In this document: in pieces, positions 5,447 to 10,355 of the stretch | Position numbering within the stretch: position 1 is the first letter of the stretch | Layout: each line of letters starts with the position of its first letter | NCBI GenBank assembly: GCA_025997755.1 | Contig: BNVA01000066.1 | Coordinates: 1-10,355 of the forward strand | Origin: Spirochaetia bacterium | GTDB lineage: Bacteria > Spirochaetota > Spirochaetia > Treponematales > Breznakiellaceae | Direction: 5' to 3' | DNA length: 10,355 nucleotides | Made by a program: the position numbers and the translations under genes | Notes under the pieces: generated by a model | The model's database searches: none | Seen by the model: the letters and a program-made list of their open reading frames with translations, nothing else | What the model was told of the DNA's origin: nothing

Positions 5447-6475
5447 TCAGTTTGAACTATCCGGAATTTCCGGATAGTTGCCATCTGTTCTCACATCGGC
5501 CAACCTATACTTTTGCATCCTACTATTCGGCTTATCGGGAACGGTCATTTCAATTAAACCGGCAGACAATAGCGGCTCAATGTGGCGGCTGAAAGAGCGT
5601 GAATCGCCGTTCAGTTCGATTACAACGAAAATCTCCTTACGTGAGAGTGTTTTGTTTTCGAGAGCTTTCAGTACGGTACGTTGTATATCGCTTAAACCAA
5701 CTTGGTGCTTATCTTGGTGCTTTTGCTGAAGCGCAATGATGTCAAAAATTGCCGAAAGTGTAAATTCAATGAAAGCGCCGGAATCATTGGCTTCTCTTGC
5801 GTCCTCAATCGCCTGATAATACTGCGGCCTGTTTTGATACAGAACTGATTCCATCGGTATCCACGCAAAAATCGCGTTCCATTTGGCAAGTAAGAGCGTT
5901 TGCCACAACCGTCCCATACGCCCGTTGCCGTCTGCAAACGGATGAATGGTTTCGATTTCATAATGCAGGATTGCACTTTTTAGTACGGGATGTAGCTCTG
6001 ACTCTTTAGCCCATCCAAACAATTCTTCCATCAGTTGCGAGACAAATTGCGGACGTGCGCCGATATGCACCGCCTTGTTGCCGTCAAAAACGCCGACATC
6101 GCCGCTGCGGAATCTACCAGATTCTTTGACAAGCCCTTGGGTCATCAGGTTGTGCGCTTTTAGAAAATCGCTGATAGCATAGGGGTCAAATGCCATAATT
6201 TTATCATAGGCTTCATAGGCGTTCTTTACTTCCTTGACTTCCTCCTGCCGTCCTGCGATCACTTTTCCTTCAACCACAGCGGTTACTTCGTCGAGTGAAA
6301 GCGAGTTGCCCTCAATGGCAAGGGAGGAGTGGATTGTACGCACACGGTTTTCCCTGTGGAGTTTTATGTCGCGCTTGAATCCCGTTCCAAACTCAAGGCG
6401 GGTCGCTGTTTCCACTATTTTTGCCAAATAGTCAGCGGCCTTTTCCGTGATGGTATAGGGCGGTTTCGAAGTCAT
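5447..6475 (-). CDS. Fic family AMP-transferase, class II (N-terminal inhibitory helix)
   Basis: The 342 residues start at ATG 6475, with GAGGG (6483-6487) 7 bases upstream. A longer frame reaches 6649 but lies wholly inside drmC in another frame and lacks family sequence, so I reject it. The Fic core is intact: HPFADGNGRMGR at 178-189 with catalytic His178. The (S/T)xxxE(G/N) autoinhibitory motif is S51-LAI-E55-G56, making it class II. The C-terminal 260-330 looks like a winged helix-turn-helix (LSRKEIFVVIELNG...LLSAGLIEM), common in Fic/DOC proteins of this length. Fic proteins usually transfer AMP from ATP to Ser, Thr or Tyr hydroxyls of target proteins. The ATG overlaps the drmC stop (TAATG), implying translational coupling to the DISARM core. 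Its target and its part in defence are unknown. Confidence 0.92.
   Translation of the reverse strand: MTSKPPYTITEKAADYLAKIVETATRLEFGTGFKRDIKLHRENRVRTIHSSLAIEGNSLSLDEVTAVVEGKVIAGRQEEVKEVKNAYEAYDKIMAFDPYAISDFLKAHNLMTQGLVKESGRFRSGDVGVFDGNKAVHIGARPQFVSQLMEELFGWAKESELHPVLKSAILHYEIETIHPFADGNGRMGRLWQTLLLAKWNAIFAWIPMESVLYQNRPQYYQAIEDAREANDSGAFIEFTLSAIFDIIALQQKHQDKHQVGLSDIQRTVLKALENKTLSRKEIFVVIELNGDSRSFSRHIEPLLSAGLIEMTVPDKPNSRMQKYRLADVRTDGNYPEIPDSSN
5455..5479 (-). repeat. 25-bp palindrome inside the 3' end of fic
   Basis: AACTATCCGGAA (5455-5466) and TTCCGGATAGTT (5468-5479) are perfect inverses around one base. It encodes the last residues (about NYPEIPDSS) before the TGA at 5447-5449. As RNA it gives at least a 10-bp stem. 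No T-run follows on the - strand, so it may block 3' exonucleases rather than terminate. Confidence 0.65.
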
Positions 6476-7254
6476 TATGATGCCCTCTTGATGATATTTG
6501 CCAATACAAGTGATTCCAAATGCTGGTGTAGTTTTTCCGGTAAATATCCACCTTTGACAAGTACACCAAGTTCCATATTTCGATCCATAGCGGCGGTTGT
6601 GAGATTTGCGCTTGTGATAAACGCGATATTTCCATCTGCAACAGCACACTTTGCATGTACCGCACTGGTTATGCTTTCTGCACCCGATTTTTGGTCAGAT
6701 GCCCAAGTAAAAATATTGGCAGTTGGAAATAGTTTTTTCATCAACGCAACTGAATCTTGGCTATCTACCCTACCACCATGTTCTTTCGACAATTCTAGCA
6801 AAATGTTTATCGTTACATTACGGCCAATTGCATTTCTAATTGATTCGATTATTGAATTTACTTTATAGGCGACAAAACTGACAATGAAAAGTTTTCCTTT
6901 TGCAGAGTTGATAATTTCGCACAAGACTTGCTCGGTATGTCGTATAGGTATTTGCCCTACTGATGGCCCTGTCCAAACCAATTCGGTCGTTCCCCGCTTT
7001 TCAATTTGAAGTGCGGTAGCAGATGCTCCTCGTAGAGCAGTTGCAATGTCGTGTGGAGAAACATTTTTATTGCGACGCCACGCTTCATCAAAGTTGTGAA
7101 TAAGTTCCTTGTCAGTATTTGGTCCAAAAGTCGATTTTACTAACGTAAATTGTTCCACTTTCCCAATTGTTTCAATTTTTGAAGCCACGATTGCAATACG
7201 CTCAGGATGTAATTCGAGACCAAGTTTTGCAATTACTTCTAACAGTTCGTCCAC
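6475..7254 (-). CDS. drmC: DrmC, phospholipase D-family protein of DISARM
   Basis: The 259 residues start at GTG 7254, with GAGGAA (7266-7261) six bases upstream inside the end of drmB. Residues 1-90 are helical. The rest is a PLD fold with one HKD motif: H200-x-K202-x4-D207 in VHAKCAVADGNIAFITSANLT, with the trailing SAN (215-217) also typical. A single motif per chain is expected to need dimerisation for a complete active site. PLD-family enzymes cleave phosphodiester bonds in lipids or nucleic acids. In DISARM the exact role of DrmC is unclear, and published work found it dispensable in at least one system. The gene sits 3 bases after drmB and overlaps the fic start, so all three are one transcript. 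Confidence 0.9.
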   Translation of the reverse strand: MDELLEVIAKLGLELHPERIAIVASKIETIGKVEQFTLVKSTFGPNTDKELIHNFDEAWRRNKNVSPHDIATALRGASATALQIEKRGTTELVWTGPSVGQIPIRHTEQVLCEIINSAKGKLFIVSFVAYKVNSIIESIRNAIGRNVTINILLELSKEHGGRVDSQDSVALMKKLFPTANIFTWASDQKSGAESITSAVHAKCAVADGNIAFITSANLTTAAMDRNMELGVLVKGGYLPEKLHQHLESLVLANIIKRAS

Positions 7255-7257
7255 TCT

Positions 7258-9093
7258 CTATTCCTCAACAGAAAAGAAAGCTGCATCGTTAGATTCAAAG
7301 GTATTAACAATGAGAGCGCGGTCAAGATAGCGATTGCCTTGCTCACAAGATGTTTCAGAAACAAAGGCACACGAATGACATGCCGCCAAATGAAGCGAAC
7401 GATCATCTTTGGGATTGTGGTCAGAACACAGTGGGTCAGAAGCGCAAACTGTTGCTCGGTTTAGTGCTTGAGTTATCAGTCTACCTAAGTTTTCCGGTTT
7501 GCCTAGTTCAACAAGTCCACCAAGAGTTCCATCGGAATCTGCTGCGGCTGTGTATAACAAAATACCTGCCATAGATACCGTGCTGTCCTTTTTTGCATAA
7601 ATACGTTCACGGATACTTGCTGCATTATATCCACATTCAAGGGCAAGTTCTCTAATAAGAATGTGTACAAAAGTATGTAGCATGGTATAACGAATACCGG
7701 GATATCCATCCTTCGGCTCAAGGTGGCGCATTCTTCGCCAACCTTCATGTCCGGCGAATAATAACTCATTTCGTTTTAACACTGCACTTTGCTTTTCCCA
7801 TTCGTGAACGGCGTTTTCATTAAATTGAATAAAAATTCCTTCACCATGCACTTCGTTAGCAGGTATCCAATCAGGTTTATTTCGACTTAATGCTGCCATA
7901 GGCGGGCGCTCTGACGAGTCACTTGTTTCTTCTGCCGTTTCAATTCGTGTATACCCTATCAGAGCATTCACTTCGCGAAGACGCTCTAATAATAACACCT
8001 TAGAAAAATAATTCTTATATGCTTTCGGTACACTCGTTTTTCTGCTCAAAAAATGGGGCCAGTTTGCAGGAGGATTTTCAGAGGTCAGAACTTCCCATTC
8101 TGGTGTTTTTATATCCCCATCAGAGATAATCGTGGCAGACTTTCCCACCTTATGCTCTTGGAGTGATTCCCAAATATCCTGCGTCTTATACTTATCAATC
8201 CCCGGTAATAAAGCACCGCCTTTTACCGCTATCAACAAGCCTTCAAGTTGCTCAATATTCTGAACACTTGAAAAATATGCCCAGCCATCTGTAATCAGTT
8301 GTGACAATGTATAACCAGCTAATGGTATCGCCAGAACAGAGACGTTTATTGGAAACCAGCCATTAGTGGCACCTAACAAAATAGTTCGCGCCTCTTCGTC
8401 ACACTTTTCATATGAGGTAAGATGCGGATGCCGACCACGGCAGGCAGGGAGATTCGCCACCGCCTCATCGCCAAAAGCGTGAACTAAAGAACGAGCGGTA
8501 CCGCAAGCATCACATTTTACCCATAGGTTTTCGGTTTGAAGCGAAGCACCGCGTTCAAAAAATCGCAATGTTTCTTTACAATCAGAATAGCCACCATGTA
8601 CGAACCAATGCCACGGAAAATCATCAAGATGACCATTTCTACATGCAAGAAGAAAACGAGCAGGAACGGCATCGGCGTTTTTACTTCCCTTATCACAATT
8701 CGTATGAACAAAGTGTGTTTGCTCAGGACGATGTGAATTTTCTTTAATATCAAATAATCCTGAATCATACTCTGCCAAAAGACCGCATTTTACACACCTA
8801 AGCCAACGGGGGAATGGCTGAACAGGCACACCAAGCTTTCCTTCTGCTGAAAAAGAGTCAATCCCATCTTCCCTGACAAATGGAGGCATACGCAGACGTT
8901 TTACTTGTGGACCAAGAATACGTTGCACAGCGGCAAGTAGCCTTGCTTCTTCAACGGGGGTGCAGACATCGGCATTCCACCTATCCAACCCCATCGTTAA
9001 AACTGAAATGTTCGGCAGGTCAATGAGGGCGCCAGGACCATACGTCCACAGTAACTGGCTTGGGCGAACTTCGCCTACTTTATATGAACTCAT
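7258..9093 (-). CDS. drmB: DrmB, DUF1998-domain protein of DISARM
   Basis: The 611 residues start at ATG 9093, which overlaps the drmA stop as ATGA and has GGAGG (9104-9100) six bases upstream. The N-terminus VRPSQLLWTYGPGALIDLP is the DrmB hallmark. Cysteine pairs that probably bind zinc are C100/C103 (CVKCG), C133, C151 (CRNGH), C194/C197 (CDACG) and C218. DUF1998 covers about residues 475-590 (TFVHILIRELALECGYNAAS...LLYTAAADSDGTLGGLVEL), ending in a further Cys cluster (LAACHSCAFVSETSCEQGN). DrmB forms the DrmAB complex with the helicase that recognises incoming DNA and restrains activity until triggered. The stop is TAG, and drmC continues in the same frame two codons later. Confidence 0.93.
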   Translation of the reverse strand: MSSYKVGEVRPSQLLWTYGPGALIDLPNISVLTMGLDRWNADVCTPVEEARLLAAVQRILGPQVKRLRMPPFVREDGIDSFSAEGKLGVPVQPFPRWLRCVKCGLLAEYDSGLFDIKENSHRPEQTHFVHTNCDKGSKNADAVPARFLLACRNGHLDDFPWHWFVHGGYSDCKETLRFFERGASLQTENLWVKCDACGTARSLVHAFGDEAVANLPACRGRHPHLTSYEKCDEEARTILLGATNGWFPINVSVLAIPLAGYTLSQLITDGWAYFSSVQNIEQLEGLLIAVKGGALLPGIDKYKTQDIWESLQEHKVGKSATIISDGDIKTPEWEVLTSENPPANWPHFLSRKTSVPKAYKNYFSKVLLLERLREVNALIGYTRIETAEETSDSSERPPMAALSRNKPDWIPANEVHGEGIFIQFNENAVHEWEKQSAVLKRNELLFAGHEGWRRMRHLEPKDGYPGIRYTMLHTFVHILIRELALECGYNAASIRERIYAKKDSTVSMAGILLYTAAADSDGTLGGLVELGKPENLGRLITQALNRATVCASDPLCSDHNPKDDRSLHLAACHSCAFVSETSCEQGNRYLDRALIVNTFESNDAAFFSVEE

Positions 9094-10289
9094 TCATCGC
9101 CTCCGTCTGCACTTTTCATTTTCCATGGCGGCGGTTCTGTTGTATGAATCGCATCATCCATAATTAATCGTACCCCGGGTTCCACTTCACGCATCGACAT
9201 TGGGACTGTAAACTCATCCCACATAGCGATACCTGCACGTTTGAGCAATGCCACTAGGTCACCGTGTCCATGCTCAGTTTCATATCCTAATCTGCGGCCA
9301 CCTTTAAGAGCTTCTTTTGCCCATCTATCCAACCTATCAGCAATCATATCCTCGGTAAGTTTTTTTGTCGTGCTGTCTTTTGTTTTCCACGCTCGCCCTG
9401 AAATAACCTCCCGGGTATTTATTGCTTCTTCCTTAGTCGGACTGTCTAACAATTGCGCACCACGATTGGGATTTAAGGTTTCATTGTTCAATCGCAATAA
9501 ACTTATCATAGTGCCGGTTAGACCCCTATCCAGTGCACGGGAGGCGAATGGAGTTACTGATTGCGCTTCAACGTGTTTGTAAAAAGTAGAATGGTAGTGT
9601 TCAAACATTTCGTAATGCGAAAGATCCCGAGGCCGTGACCATGTAAGAACGGTTACAACTAATCCTGGGAAAACACGGCCAACTCGGCTTGTGGCTTGAA
9701 TATATTCCGCAGTATTCTTTGGCTGCCCATTTATAACCATAAGCCCCAAACGATTTATATCAACACCAACAGACAGCATATTAGTCGCCAACACAATATC
9801 AATGGCGCGCGTTTCACCTTTTGCCCATTCTGTCTTGTATGCGACTGATAATTGGTCAAGTTTTTTTGGAATTTCTTTATTGGAAACACGGGATGTTAAT
9901 TCATCAATGTTTCTCACCGGCCGTTGCTCTAATCCCGGACGGATGACGCTGCCCATCTGTACCCGATATGAACGGGTCCGCACATCGTCTTCCGCTAAAC
10001 GCCGCATACCACCAAGTTCACGGAGCGAATTAAAATAGCCAACCAATGTCATGTATGGGTCGGCAAGGGGCCCAAAATGGTCAAACAAAGATTTGGCACC
10101 GGTTAAAAGTGCCACATACACACGAATCAGAACTGCCGGACGCGAACTACCGGGCGAACAGATTCCCATATAGAGACGCCCCGGTTTGTTTTCAATCTTT
10201 CGTTGAACCGAAAAGAAATTGTCTTCAATATCAAGACCCTGCGGAGGAAATATAGAAACCTTGCGCAGAAACACATTGTTTACTTGGCT
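9090..10289 (-). CDS. drmA: DrmA, DISARM helicase, C-terminal part (5' truncated)
   Basis: The frame is open leftward from the window edge to a TGA at 9092-9090. The first formal start is GTG 10274, but family-like sequence (SQVNNVFLRKVSIFPPQGLD) spans it, so it is internal. From the GTG, residues 1-40 (FPPQGLDIEDNFF...PGRLYMG) match the linker seen in DUF1998-partner SF2 helicases. Motif V is ATNMLSVGVD (163-172), INGQPKNTAEYIQATSRVGR (181-200) includes motif VI, and WSRPRDLSHYEMFEHYHSTFY follows. Full DrmA proteins are usually over 1000 residues, so motifs I-III and the N-terminal domains are off the right edge. The ATGA overlap with drmB indicates coupling. Sequence from 10290 to 10355 stays in frame but is an inverted copy of 10181-10246 and should not be read as protein. 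Confidence 0.9.
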   Translation of the reverse strand, partial: SQVNNVFLRKVSIFPPQGLDIEDNFFSVQRKIENKPGRLYMGICSPGSSRPAVLIRVYVALLTGAKSLFDHFGPLADPYMTLVGYFNSLRELGGMRRLAEDDVRTRSYRVQMGSVIRPGLEQRPVRNIDELTSRVSNKEIPKKLDQLSVAYKTEWAKGETRAIDIVLATNMLSVGVDINRLGLMVINGQPKNTAEYIQATSRVGRVFPGLVVTVLTWSRPRDLSHYEMFEHYHSTFYKHVEAQSVTPFASRALDRGLTGTMISLLRLNNETLNPNRGAQLLDSPTKEEAINTREVISGRAWKTKDSTTKKLTEDMIADRLDRWAKEALKGGRRLGYETEHGHGDLVALLKRAGIAMWDEFTVPMSMREVEPGVRLIMDDAIHTTEPPPWKMKSADGGDE

Positions 10290-10355
10290 CTCCGCAGGGT
10301 CTTGATATTGAAGACAATTTCTTTTCGGTTCAACGAAAGATTGAAAACAAACCGG
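10181..10355. repeat. 66-bp perfect inverted repeat at the window end (probable artefact)
   Basis: Bases 10181-10246 are the exact reverse complement of 10290-10355, with a 43-base spacer (10247-10289). The left arm encodes conserved DrmA sequence (PPQGLDIEDNFFSVQRKIENK), so it is genuine. The right arm ends exactly at the window end. Fold-back chimeras from whole-genome amplification, or palindromic contig ends from assembly, look like this. Confidence 0.9.

Noticed and set aside
6476..6649. Longer N-terminus for the Fic protein
   Set aside because: The extension lies inside drmC in another frame, and the ATG at 6475 has its own ribosome binding site and the usual Fic N-terminal sequence.
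6329..6868. Open + strand frame of 179 codons
   Set aside because: It is the antisense shadow of the fic and drmC genes, whose motifs are unambiguous on the - strand.
9241..9582. Open + strand frame of 113 codons
   Set aside because: It is antisense to the conserved drmA C-terminal region.

Overview
The window reads as bacterial accessory DNA, probably part of a genomic island. Every gene has bacterial start and ribosome-binding-site structure, and base composition is moderate and AT-leaning. The mix of defence genes, a tRNA fragment, a decayed gene remnant and an Rpn-type nuclease is typical of horizontally acquired regions. I cannot fix the host. The gene families would fit a host-associated anaerobe such as a spirochaete or a Firmicute, but that is a guess.

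Left part (3-4714, all + strand). The window opens inside a WYL-domain regulator, of which only the C-terminal 189 residues are present. A 58-residue single-pass membrane protein follows, then a compact cassette of three genes: (i) a long protein with coiled-coil and Gly/Ala-rich hydrophobic segments, split by one in-frame TAG at 1167-1169; (ii) a TerB-like helical protein; (iii) a protein whose N-terminal half is a glycine-rich membrane-type domain and whose C-terminal half is an Rpn/PDDEXK_2-type nuclease missing its usual N-terminus. I recognise no characterised system with this layout. It is the best candidate here for something undescribed.

Middle (4715-5446). This stretch has no intact gene but much structure. 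It holds scraps resembling a dead DUF433/DUF5615 toxin-antitoxin pair and a palindromic terminator. Next come direct repeats leading into a near-consensus promoter, a strong hairpin, and a 42-nt piece matching the 3' half of tRNA-Pro(GGG) position by position. Two further terminator-like hairpins with T-runs follow. The tRNA fragment suggests an integration (att) boundary, and the promoter-to-terminator unit could make a short RNA of about 200 nt.

Right part (5447-10355, all - strand, convergent with the left part). This is the core of a DISARM antiphage system: drmA (C-terminal part of the helicase), drmB (DUF1998 protein) and drmC (phospholipase D family). A class II Fic AMP-transferase gene is translationally coupled behind drmC. 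Junctions are ATGA (drmA/drmB), a 3-nt gap (drmB/drmC) and TAATG (drmC/fic), so this is one operon. No DISARM methyltransferase is visible, but the operon runs off the right edge.

The right edge (10181-10355) is a perfect 66-bp inverted repeat with a 43-nt spacer. One arm is genuine drmA coding sequence. The terminal arm is most likely an assembly or amplification artefact, so sequence beyond about 10289 should not be trusted as drmA.
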